Below are positions 8,346-14,721 of a DNA stretch of 36,422 nt, one piece after another (within the stretch, counting starts at the first letter, position 1; the number at the start of each line of letters is the position of its first letter). The DNA is taken from positions 1 to 36,422 of the forward strand of contig NZ_BCYZ01000045.1 of assembly GCF_001598455.1 (NCBI RefSeq), in the 5' to 3' direction. This DNA is from Sphingomonas pruni NBRC 15498 (lineage in GTDB: Bacteria; Pseudomonadota; Alphaproteobacteria; Sphingomonadales; Sphingomonadaceae). The notes below the pieces were generated by a model. That model was not told where the DNA came from and made no database searches. It worked only from the letters and a program-made list of their open reading frames with translations. Made by a program: the position numbers and the translations under genes.

Positions 8346-9907
8346 TCGCGGGCGCATTCTCCTCCCCGACCCGGCGCGCGATGATTGCTGGCAGCGCCGC
8401 CTTGATCGCCGCCGGCGCCGCGCGCGCGGCCGGCGATCCGGTGGTGACCTGCCGCGCCGGACGCTTCATCGGCCAACGCCAGGCCGGCATCGCCGCGTTC
8501 CGCGGTATCCGTTACGGCCGGGCGGAGCGCTTCCGGGCGCCCGCTGCCGCGCCGGTGATGCCAGAGGCAGTCCGCGCGATCGAGCCGGGCCCCGCCTGCC
8601 CGCAGCGTGGCAAACGCCGTCCTCAGGCGGAGGATTGCCTGTTCCTCAACATCTGGACGCCCGCCGCCGGTTCCGGCGCGCGGCTGCCGGTGATGTTGTG
8701 GATACATGGAGGCGGTTACGCTTTTGGCAGCGCCAATGACCCGATCACCGACGGCCATGGACTCGCCGCTTCGGGCGATGTCGTTGTGTTATCCGTCAAC
8801 CACCGGCTCAATGCGCTCGGCTATCTCTATCTCGCGCGGCTCGACGCCGGCTTCCCCGACAGCGGCAATGCCGGTCAGCTCGACCTGGCGCTCGCACTCA
8901 ACTGGGTGCGCGACAATATCGCCGGCTTCGGCGGCGATCCGGCGCGCGTCACGCTGATCGGGCAATCGGGCGGCGGCGCCAAGATCGCCACCCTGATGGC
9001 GATGCCCGCGGCACGCGGCCTGTTCCGCCGCGCGATCACGATGAGCGGACACCAGGTGACGGTGTCGGGCCCGGTCCACGCGACGCTTCGCGCCCGCGCC
9101 TATCTGGCGCGATTGGGCATAAACGAAACGGAAACTCGGCGCCTGCTCGATCAGCCAGTCGAGAAGCTGATCGAGGCGCTAGACGCCGACGATCCGGTCG
9201 AGCGTAGCGCGATCTATTTCGGACCCGTCCTCGACGGCCGGTCGCTAACGCGACATCCTTATTGGCCTGACGCCCATTCCAACGGGCTAGCCGTCGATCT
9301 GATGCTCGGTGGCACGCGCGACGAAACCCGCGGTTTCTCCGATCCCGCCTCGCCCGAGATGCGCGGCCTGGGCTGGGACGCCCTGCCCGACCGGATTGCC
9401 GCCGAATTGCCGGTCGATTTGCTGCCCGAAGCGGTGGTCCGCGCCTATCGCGCGCATCTGCCGGCAGCTTCCCCGGCCGACATCTTCTACGCCGCGACGA
9501 CCGCCGGCCGCAGCTGGCGGGCGCAGATCATCGAAGCCGAGGCACGCGCTCGCGCCGGCCGCCCGGCATTCGTCTATCAGGTCGATTTCCAATCCCCGAC
9601 CCATCCCGATCGCGGCGCGTTTCACGGCATCGATATCGGTCTGGTCTTCGGCACGTTCGACGCGGCCGATGCCTGGACCGGCAACGATCCGCGGACGCGC
9701 GCGCTGTCGCGGTTGATGCAACGGCGTTTCGTCGCCTTCGCCCGCACCGGCCGTCCGGACCTGCCCGGATCGCCCGTCTGGCCAGCTTATGACGAACGCC
9801 GCCGGGCGACGATGATCTTCGATATCGCCAGCCGGGTCGAGAACGACCCGCGCCGCTGGCAGCGCGAATTGTTCGCCCCCGTCCCCTATACCCAGCCGGG
9901 AACCTGA
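8342..9907 (+). CDS. Tat-exported type-B carboxylesterase
   Basis: A 521-residue alpha/beta-hydrolase of the carboxylesterase type-B family. The N-terminus carries a twin-arginine motif (TRRAMIAG, Arg11-Arg12) and a hydrophobic stretch ending AARA, so export to the periplasm by Tat is predicted. The oxyanion-hole HGGGYAFG lies near 122-129. The catalytic triad is Ser209 (in GQSGGG rather than the common GESAGG), Glu328 (GTRDETRG) and His428 (AFHGIDIG). Start is GTG at 8342 in a GTGA overlap with the GH127 stop, which implies translational coupling. In this operon it probably removes an acyl group from the glycoside in the periplasm, before the cytoplasmic enzymes act. The exact ester bond is not predictable. 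Confidence 0.9.
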   Translation: MIAGAFSSPTRRAMIAGSAALIAAGAARAAGDPVVTCRAGRFIGQRQAGIAAFRGIRYGRAERFRAPAAAPVMPEAVRAIEPGPACPQRGKRRPQAEDCLFLNIWTPAAGSGARLPVMLWIHGGGYAFGSANDPITDGHGLAASGDVVVLSVNHRLNALGYLYLARLDAGFPDSGNAGQLDLALALNWVRDNIAGFGGDPARVTLIGQSGGGAKIATLMAMPAARGLFRRAITMSGHQVTVSGPVHATLRARAYLARLGINETETRRLLDQPVEKLIEALDADDPVERSAIYFGPVLDGRSLTRHPYWPDAHSNGLAVDLMLGGTRDETRGFSDPASPEMRGLGWDALPDRIAAELPVDLLPEAVVRAYRAHLPAASPADIFYAATTAGRSWRAQIIEAEARARAGRPAFVYQVDFQSPTHPDRGAFHGIDIGLVFGTFDAADAWTGNDPRTRALSRLMQRRFVAFARTGRPDLPGSPVWPAYDERRRATMIFDIASRVENDPRRWQRELFAPVPYTQPGT

Positions 9908-9909
9908 TC

Positions 9910-11121
9910 TTGAACGCCTCCCCTTCTTCTTCTTCTTCTCAGTCCGCGTTCGACAATCCGGCGCGCGAAGGTCCGCGTGGACCGCTTTCGGGCATCGGCG
10001 TGCTCGACCTCAGCGCCTATATCGCCGGGCCCTATGGCTGCTCGCTGCTCGCCGATCAGGGCGCCGACGTGATCAAGATCGAGTCGCCGGCCGGCGACAA
10101 TCTGCGCAACTATCCCTCGACACTCGAAGGCGAGAACCGCGCCTTTCTCGGCGTCAATCGCAGCAAGCGAGGCATCGTGCTCGACCTCAAGGACGAAGCC
10201 GACCGCGCGCGGCTGCTGGCGCTGGTCGCGCAGGCGGACGTGCTGGTCCACAATTTCCGCCCCGGCGTCACCGACCGGCTCGGGATCGGCCATGCCCAGC
10301 TCGAGGCGATCAACCCGCGCCTGATCTATTGCGCCGTCACCGGTTATGGTGAGGAAGGCCCGCTGCGCGGCAAAGCGGGGTACGATCAGGTGCTCCAGGC
10401 GATGACCGGGATGTGCGTGCTGCAGGGCAAGCCGCCGGTCCCGGAGCTAACCTATGGCTCGCCGGTCGACTATTATGCCGCCGCGTTGGTCGCCGCCGGC
10501 GTCTCCTCGGCGCTGTTCGAGCGTGAGCGCAGCGGCAAGGGGCAATATGTCGGCGTCTCGCTGCTACGCAGTGCGCTGACGATGCAGTCGGCGCGTATGA
10601 TCCAGGCCGAGGGAGAAGCACACGACATTTCGCGCGACATGCGCTCGGGCGGGATCACCGGTCTCCACCCGACCGGCGATGGCTATCTCTATCTTTCGGC
10701 CAATACCCCGCATTTCTGGAACGCCTTGTGCGAGCGGACGGGGCTTGAGGCGCTGGCCCGCGATCCCCGCTATGACAGCGTCCGCAAGCGCGCCGAACGT
10801 GCCGCCGAGCTCGTCCCGCTGCTGCACACGGCGCTCGCCAAGCGGAGCGCACTCGAATGGGAGGAGGTGTTCGGTGAGGCGGTGCCGTCTTCCGCCGTGC
10901 ACCATATCGAGGAAATGTTCGACCATCCGCAAGTGCGCGCCGAGGCGATGGTGACGAGCATCGCGCACCCCGTGCTCGGCCGGTATCGCGGCGTGTCGCG
11001 CGCCATCAAGTTCGCGCGCACGCCGGGTCCCGAACCGTTCGCCGCGCCGATGCTCGGACAGCATGACGATGACGTTCCCGCCGTGCCGTCAAGCGACGAG
11101 CCTCTGTCCGGCAGGCCCTGA
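9910..11121 (+). CDS. CaiB/BaiF-family (class III) CoA-transferase
   Basis: A 403-residue family III CoA-transferase, which moves CoA from a donor thioester to a carboxylic acid by way of an enzyme aspartyl-CoA anhydride. Signatures are GVLDLSAYIAGPY, GADVIKIESPAGD, NRSKRGIVLDLK, NFRPGVTDRLG and the catalytic-Asp segment GSPVDYYAA (Asp187). Start is TTG at 9910, two bases after the esterase stop, and the N-terminus has a Ser-rich stretch encoded by TCT repeats. It is last in the operon. Because an esterase precedes it and a CoA-ester lyase gene is divergent at the other end, it likely activates the acid freed by the esterase. Family confidence is high; start codon and substrate are less sure. 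Confidence 0.9.
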   Translation: MNASPSSSSSQSAFDNPAREGPRGPLSGIGVLDLSAYIAGPYGCSLLADQGADVIKIESPAGDNLRNYPSTLEGENRAFLGVNRSKRGIVLDLKDEADRARLLALVAQADVLVHNFRPGVTDRLGIGHAQLEAINPRLIYCAVTGYGEEGPLRGKAGYDQVLQAMTGMCVLQGKPPVPELTYGSPVDYYAAALVAAGVSSALFERERSGKGQYVGVSLLRSALTMQSARMIQAEGEAHDISRDMRSGGITGLHPTGDGYLYLSANTPHFWNALCERTGLEALARDPRYDSVRKRAERAAELVPLLHTALAKRSALEWEEVFGEAVPSSAVHHIEEMFDHPQVRAEAMVTSIAHPVLGRYRGVSRAIKFARTPGPEPFAAPMLGQHDDDVPAVPSSDEPLSGRP

Positions 11122-11200
11122 CCGCAGCCCGCACGCCGCTCCATAGACAAGAGATAGGCACCAGGGCGAAGATCCGAGTTTCTTCACAGCGACCCCTCTC

Positions 11201-11225
11201 GGAACCGCAACTGCGCCCGCTGGTT
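11201..11225 (+). promoter_or_regulatory. EcfG-type stress promoter for DUF3309 gene
   Basis: GGAAC at 11201-11205, a 16-nt spacer, then GGTT at 11222-11225. This matches the alphaproteobacterial EcfG (general stress sigma factor) pattern. It is 31 nt before the ATG at 11257. Confidence 0.72.
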
Positions 11226-11256
11226 GTACGTCCCAATCAGAACAGGGAGCGCAGTG

Positions 11257-11412
11257 ATGCTTGGAACAATCCTAATAATCGTCCTGATACTCGCCTTGAT
11301 CGGCGCTCTGCCGACTTGGGGCCATAGCCGCAATTGGGGATATGCGCCGTCGGGCGGCTTGGGACTGATCGTCCTGATCCTGATCATCCTCGTGGTGCTT
11401 GGCAGGATCTGA
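11257..11412 (+). CDS. DUF3309-family small membrane protein
   Basis: A 51-residue protein with two hydrophobic segments (about residues 2-18 and 33-50) joined by a short polar loop containing LPTWGHSRNWGY, the recognisable core of the DUF3309 family. An inner-membrane hairpin is predicted. ATG at 11257 has AGGGAG at 11244-11249, 7 nt upstream; the frame stays open further upstream but that part lacks family similarity. The family is widespread in stress-responsive loci of alphaproteobacteria and has no defined biochemical role. The EcfG-type promoter before it supports stress control. Confidence 0.88.
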   Translation: MLGTILIIVLILALIGALPTWGHSRNWGYAPSGGLGLIVLILIILVVLGRI

Positions 11413-11453
11413 GCATCGCCGACGACATCAGTCAGTAGACCGCCGGTGTTATT

Positions 11454-11478
11454 GGAACCGGCTGATGCTCAGCCGGTT
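11454..11478 (+). promoter_or_regulatory. EcfG-type promoter embedded in a perfect inverted repeat
   Basis: GGAAC at 11454-11458, a 16-nt spacer, then GGTT at 11475-11478, placed 35 nt before the ATG of the next gene. The same bases form a perfect 10-bp inverted repeat (11456-11465 with 11469-11478, loop TGC), so both promoter boxes lie at the ends of a hairpin. It could also end transcription from the DUF3309 gene, but it has no T-run. Confidence 0.68.
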
Positions 11479-11513
11479 ATCTTGCGACAATTACGACGAC
11501 AAGGAGAGGAACG

Positions 11514-11696
11514 ATGGCAGACGAAGATCGAACGACTGTGATTGAGAGGGGCGGCAGCGGCGGAGCGATTGCTCTCCTCGCCGTCGTCTTGGCGGTAATC
11601 GCCGTGGTGTTGTTCTTGATGTTTGGCCAGAACATGCTCGGCAACACGAAAAAGGTCGACGCCGACATCAAGATCGACACGCCGGCGAAGCCGTAA
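11514..11696 (+). CDS. Small single-TM protein, unknown function
   Basis: A 60-residue protein with a charged N-terminus (about 1-16), one strongly hydrophobic segment (about 17-37, GAIALLAVVLAVIAVVLFLMF) and a Lys/Asp-rich C-terminal tail. It is predicted to be an inner-membrane protein with a short tail. ATG at 11514 has AAGGAGAGG at 11501-11509. It has its own EcfG-type promoter upstream and a hairpin after the stop, so it is probably transcribed alone. I recognise no named family; similar short proteins occur in sphingomonad stress loci. No function is assigned. Confidence 0.75.
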   Translation: MADEDRTTVIERGGSGGAIALLAVVLAVIAVVLFLMFGQNMLGNTKKVDADIKIDTPAKP

Positions 11697-11705
11697 ATCT
11701 ATAAA

Positions 11706-11735
11706 GGGGGCTGGCTCTGCAACACGCCGGCCCCC
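11706..11735 (+). terminator. GC-rich hairpin after the single-TM protein gene
   Basis: A 10-bp stem (11706-11715 with 11726-11735, one G-T pair) and a 10-nt loop lie 9 nt after the stop. It has the position and shape of a terminator but lacks a clear T-run. Confidence 0.55.
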
Positions 11736-11893
11736 TGTGATCGCACCCATACCAAGCGACGAACGCCCCTGGAGGCTCCATCCGAGGGCATCAGCCGTTA
11801 CCCTGCTTTTCAGCTTGCTGGCATTAGCTGCATCTCGCCCGACATGAGCTCGCATATTGGCGCGTCGGCCGGGACACTAGCACGCACCGCAGG

Positions 11894-11918
11894 TGAACCG
11901 ACCGACTCTTCGGGCGTT
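11894..11918 (+). promoter_or_regulatory. Probable EcfG-type promoter (one mismatch)
   Basis: TGAAC at 11894-11898, 16 nt, then CGTT at 11915-11918, located 25 nt before the ATG at 11944. The first base of the -35 box departs from GGAAC. The stretch 11736-11893 before it shows no gene that I can support. Confidence 0.5.
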
Positions 11919-11943
11919 TCCTCTACACTTAACGGAGAGGATC

Positions 11944-12114
11944 ATGACCAAGCGAGAATTGATCGATACCGGCACCGACAAACGATATGTCCGCCGCGAC
12001 GAAAAGGGCCAGTTCAAGGAATCCGACGATGTCGGCCGGTCGCTCGCACAGGACGTCCGGCATCATGCCAAGACAAAGGTGAAAGCCGGCCAGGGCGATC
12101 GCGGCGATCGGTGA
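11944..12114 (+). CDS. Small hydrophilic protein, unknown function
   Basis: A 56-residue, strongly charged protein beginning MTKRELIDTGTDKRYVRRD. It has no membrane segment and ends in a basic, Gly-rich tail (KVKAGQGDRGDR). ATG at 11944 is preceded by GGAGAGG at 11934-11940; an in-frame upstream ATG at 11893 would overlap the promoter and is less likely. It lies 37 nt before the DNA ligase gene and may be co-transcribed with it. Proteins with this RYVRRDEKGQF-like core are common in alphaproteobacteria and carry no defined function. Its high charge and the promoter fit a stress role, which is inference. Confidence 0.75.
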   Translation: MTKRELIDTGTDKRYVRRDEKGQFKESDDVGRSLAQDVRHHAKTKVKAGQGDRGDR

Positions 12115-12151
12115 CGGCGACCCGCTCGCGGAATCATGGGGTTGGTGACGT

Positions 12152-13147
12152 ATGTCATCTAGCGCTTCGCTGATTCCGCTGGTGGAGCCGATGGAGGCGC
12201 GCCTTACTAAGGATCTCCCGGTCGGCGACACCTGGCAATATGAGCCTAAATGGGATGGGTTCCGATGCCTCGCTTATGTCCGGCAAGGCGAGGTAAGGCT
12301 ATTTTCCAAGTCCGGAAAACGGCTTGACCGATATTTCCCCGAGATTGCCGATATCCTCGCGCGCTCGGCCACGTCGACCTGCGTGCTCGACGGCGAGTTG
12401 ACCGTCCGGATCGACGACCGCCTGTCCTTCGGCGCGCTCCAGGCGCGCTTGCATCCCGCGGCGAGCCGGATCGAGCGCCTGTCGAACGAGACGCCGGCAC
12501 GCTATGCGGTGTTCGACTGTCTCCAGGACGGCGCCCGCAATCTCCTCGAAGCACCGCTCAGGCAGCGGCGCGCGGCGCTTCCCGATCTCGTTTCGAGCTT
12601 TGACCATGCGTCGATATTTCTCTCGGACGCGACGCAGGACGTGGATCGTGCTCGCCGCTGGCTCGACGAGAGCGGCGGCGATACCGACGGCGTGGTCGCG
12701 AAAGAGCTCGACTCCCCCTATCAGCCGGGCGAGCGGGCGATGGTCAAGGTCAAGCGCCAGCGCACCGCCGACTGCGTGGTCGGGGGCTTCCGCTATGCCG
12801 CCAACGAGCCGATCGTGGGATCGCTGTTGCTTGGCCTGTACGACGAGGCTGGCAACCTCAACCATGTCGGATACACGTCCGCGCTCAGCGTCGCCGCGCG
12901 CCGCGCGCTCACCCCAAAGCTCGAAAAGATGATCGCCAAGCCCGGCTTCACCGGCCGCTCACCGGGCGGTCCCAGCCGCTGGTCGACCGACCGATCAGGC
13001 GACTGGCAGCCGCTGAAACCCGAGCTCGTCGTCGAGGTCCAGTTCGATCATGTGACGGACGAACGTTTCCGGCACGGCACCCGCTTCCTGCGCTGGCGCC
13101 CGGACAAGGCGCCGCGGCAGTGCCGGATGGAACAGCTCGCGATGTGA
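12152..13147 (+). CDS. ATP-dependent DNA ligase (LigC-like)
   Basis: A 331-residue ATP-dependent DNA ligase with the nucleotidyltransferase and OB-fold domains but no extra polymerase or nuclease domains. Motif I is KWDGFR with Lys33 as the adenylated residue. Motif Ia is near SKSGKRLDRYFPE, motif III near VLDGEL (79-83), IIIa at RYAVFD, IV at DGVVAKE (179-185) and V at MVKVKRQ (197-203). The OB domain fills residues about 205-331. Its length matches the LigC group, which acts in repair, for example of nicks or base-excision intermediates. ATG at 12152 has only a weak ribosome site, consistent with translation from an upstream transcript. It lies in a stress island, so a role in repair during stress or stationary phase is plausible. 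Confidence 0.92.
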   Translation: MSSSASLIPLVEPMEARLTKDLPVGDTWQYEPKWDGFRCLAYVRQGEVRLFSKSGKRLDRYFPEIADILARSATSTCVLDGELTVRIDDRLSFGALQARLHPAASRIERLSNETPARYAVFDCLQDGARNLLEAPLRQRRAALPDLVSSFDHASIFLSDATQDVDRARRWLDESGGDTDGVVAKELDSPYQPGERAMVKVKRQRTADCVVGGFRYAANEPIVGSLLLGLYDEAGNLNHVGYTSALSVAARRALTPKLEKMIAKPGFTGRSPGGPSRWSTDRSGDWQPLKPELVVEVQFDHVTDERFRHGTRFLRWRPDKAPRQCRMEQLAM

Positions 13148-13166
13148 CGCGGCGGTCCCGATCCAC

Positions 13167-13769
13167 TCAGGGTTTGAGATCCCTGGCCATTGCCAGATGT
13201 CCGCTCACGATCGGCATCACCTCGTTGGCGAATGCACTGAGCGGTGGCTGGTCGCCGTTGACCGAATAGTCCTTGAGCGCGGCAAGCGTGCGCTGATGCG
13301 CGTCGCGCTGAAGGATGACATATTGCTGGTCGAAATCGGCGCCCTTCTTCGCGTGCAGTTGCTCGAGCGATTTCAGTTGGTCGGGCGCCAGCGTCGCGTC
13401 GGGCGTGATCATCGGCGCAGCCGACCCGGCGGCCTTTTTCAACTTTTCGGTCGACTGTTTGTGCGCGTCGATCATGTTCCGGGCGAAGTCCTTGACCGCT
13501 GGCGACCGCGCGTTGGTCAAAGCGAATTTCGATGTCTCGATTTCGAATTCGTCGCTCGCCGCCATTGCGTTCGCGAAGTCCTGCGCCGAGGGCGCGACCG
13601 GCGATGCAATATTGTGCAGATCGCCCGTGACATTGCCGCTCTTGACCGAGGGCGCCGTCGGCGAGTTGCCGAGGTCGGCGCTGTTGGCTTGCTGGACCTC
13701 GCTATGGTCGCCGCACGCACCAAGCGCGAAGATCGGCGCGGCGAATAATAGACAGGTTCTGACGTTCAC
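13167..13769 (-). CDS. DUF4142-family lipoprotein
   Basis: A 200-residue protein with a lipoprotein signal (lipobox LGAC, Cys19) and a DUF4142 domain from about residue 65 onward. That domain is a four-helix, ferritin-like fold recognisable by SAQDFANAMAASDEFEIETSK, VKDFARNMIDAH and LAMARDLK. It is predicted to be membrane-anchored in the periplasm. Start is GTG at 13769, with AGGAG 8 nt upstream; a TTG at 13790 is in frame but has no ribosome site. DUF4142 proteins are often induced in the general stress response; no catalytic role is established. It converges with the ligase gene, 19 nt apart, and has an EcfG-type promoter of its own. Confidence 0.88.
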   Translation of the reverse strand: MNVRTCLLFAAPIFALGACGDHSEVQQANSADLGNSPTAPSVKSGNVTGDLHNIASPVAPSAQDFANAMAASDEFEIETSKFALTNARSPAVKDFARNMIDAHKQSTEKLKKAAGSAAPMITPDATLAPDQLKSLEQLHAKKGADFDQQYVILQRDAHQRTLAALKDYSVNGDQPPLSAFANEVMPIVSGHLAMARDLKP

Positions 13770-13802
13770 GGATCGCGCTCCTGTGAGCAAGGATCAGCCG
13801 TC

Positions 13803-13828
13803 AACCCGGCCGCCGCTCCGCCGGTTCC
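13803..13828 (-). promoter_or_regulatory. EcfG-type stress promoter for the DUF4142 gene
   Basis: On the - strand GGAAC (13828-13824), 17 nt, then GGTT (13806-13803). It lies about 35 nt before the GTG start at 13769. The match to GGAAC-N16/17-GGTT is exact. Confidence 0.7.
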
Positions 13829-13918
13829 TCGAAAACCCGCTCAGCTAATTCAGGTTAGTCAGATTGCTCGGTGCGCCTGCCGCTCTCGATCGTTGGTGGG
13901 AAGCGAAAGGAGACGATA

Positions 13919-14107
13919 ATGACCGACCGCGACACTGACGGGACGGACGACGCGATCAAGCCGACGGCCGAAACCCGCGCACCCAACCTTTCGACCGACC
14001 ATCAGAAAGAGGGCGACGCCCGCCGCCCCTCGGATCAGCTCGACCGCCAGCAGGGCCCGGGCGAAGACGATGGCGGACGCAAGACCTCGTTCACGGACAA
14101 TGCCTAA
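13919..14107 (+). CDS. Small acidic hydrophilic protein, unknown function
   Basis: A 62-residue, low-complexity, highly charged protein rich in Asp, Arg, Gln and Gly, without hydrophobic segments and likely disordered. ATG at 13919 has AAAGGAG at 13906-13912, 6 nt upstream, a strong ribosome site that supports it as a real gene. Two weak EcfG-like candidates lie upstream (AAAAC-N16-GGTT at 13832-13856 and GGTGC-N16-CGTT at 13870-13894). It converges on the next small gene, with 23 nt between. It has no recognised family. Similar small hydrophilic proteins accompany stress genes in sphingomonads. Confidence 0.65.
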   Translation: MTDRDTDGTDDAIKPTAETRAPNLSTDHQKEGDARRPSDQLDRQQGPGEDDGGRKTSFTDNA

Positions 14108-14130
14108 CGCCGCGCCAACGGCTTCCACGC

Positions 14131-14325
14131 TCATTGCTGTTCGGGATAGTCCTCCGGCTTTACTTGCCCGACATTCGGACGGTTCTCCACCGGCTCGGGC
14201 TTGTTGGCACGGGAGGGATCGTCGTCGGGTTCCTCGGCGAGGTCGGCGGTCGTCTCGCCGGGATTCTGTTTGCGGATGTCGTCGCTGGGATCGGCGCCTT
14301 CGTCGGCATTGGCACAGTCTGCCAT
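14131..14325 (-). CDS. Small acidic protein, unknown function
   Basis: A 64-residue acidic protein beginning MADCANADEGADPSDDIRKQ and ending KPEDYPEQQ. It is Pro-, Glu- and Asp-rich, lacks a membrane segment and is probably unfolded alone. ATG at 14325 is preceded by GAGGAG with about 7 nt spacing, and an exact EcfG-type promoter lies 28 nt further upstream; the longer frame up to 14352 is therefore rejected. It is divergent from the small gene at 14483. No known family is recognised, but promoter and ribosome site together make it a convincing gene. Confidence 0.75.
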   Translation of the reverse strand: MADCANADEGADPSDDIRKQNPGETTADLAEEPDDDPSRANKPEPVENRPNVGQVKPEDYPEQQ

Positions 14326-14352
14326 CGTCTTTCTCCTCGGTTGCCGTTTCAC

Positions 14353-14378
14353 AACCTGAAGCCACCGATCGGCGTTCC
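14353..14378 (-). promoter_or_regulatory. EcfG-type stress promoter for the small acidic protein gene
   Basis: On the - strand GGAAC (14378-14374), 17 nt, GGTT (14356-14353), 28 nt before the ATG at 14325. The match is exact. Confidence 0.7.
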
Positions 14379-14429
14379 GTGAAGTCCTTCAATCCTCATC
14401 TATTTCATCCGAAAATCCGGACGCCGACG

Positions 14430-14454
14430 GAAACGAATGAGGCTGTGACGGGTT
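14430..14454 (+). promoter_or_regulatory. Probable EcfG-type promoter (one mismatch)
   Basis: GAAAC at 14430-14434, 16 nt, then GGTT at 14451-14454, 29 nt before the ATG at 14483. It is back-to-back with the opposite-strand promoter at 14353-14378. It would drive the small gene and the coupled 735-residue gene. Confidence 0.52.
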
Positions 14455-14482
14455 TCGGGCGCATGCATCAGGAGACTTGAAA

Positions 14483-14719
14483 ATGGCCGACAGCAGTGAT
14501 GGCCCGCACTTTTACGGAACCCCGGATCCCGACAATCCGCCGCCTGCCGGGATGAGAGGCGAACGCTCCGGCGGACAGGAAGACGAGGCGAGGACATTTG
14601 CGCGAACGTTGGACGTCGATGACCGCGAGGTGATCGTCGAGGAAACCTCCGGCGCGGTCTTCGTAGAGCAGAACGACGATGGGCCCGAGCAAGACAAGCG
14701 CGAAGGCCAGGCGGACTGA
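14483..14719 (+). CDS. Small acidic protein, unknown function, coupled to the 735-aa gene
   Basis: A 78-residue hydrophilic protein. The N-terminal part is Pro/Gly-rich (HFYGTPDPDNPPPAG). The second half has a possible beta-type segment (VDDREVIVEETSGAVFVEQND) and an acidic tail. ATG at 14483 has GGAG at 14471-14474, 8 nt upstream; a TTG two codons earlier is less likely. Its stop is 2 nt before the next gene, so the two are probably translated together. No family is recognised. Confidence 0.7.
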   Translation: MADSSDGPHFYGTPDPDNPPPAGMRGERSGGQEDEARTFARTLDVDDREVIVEETSGAVFVEQNDDGPEQDKREGQAD

Positions 14720-14721
14720 CC

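Noticed and set aside
13871..13918. Longer N-terminus for the small protein at 13919
   Set aside because: AAAGGAG sits 6 nt before ATG 13919, and the upstream residues look like translated spacer.
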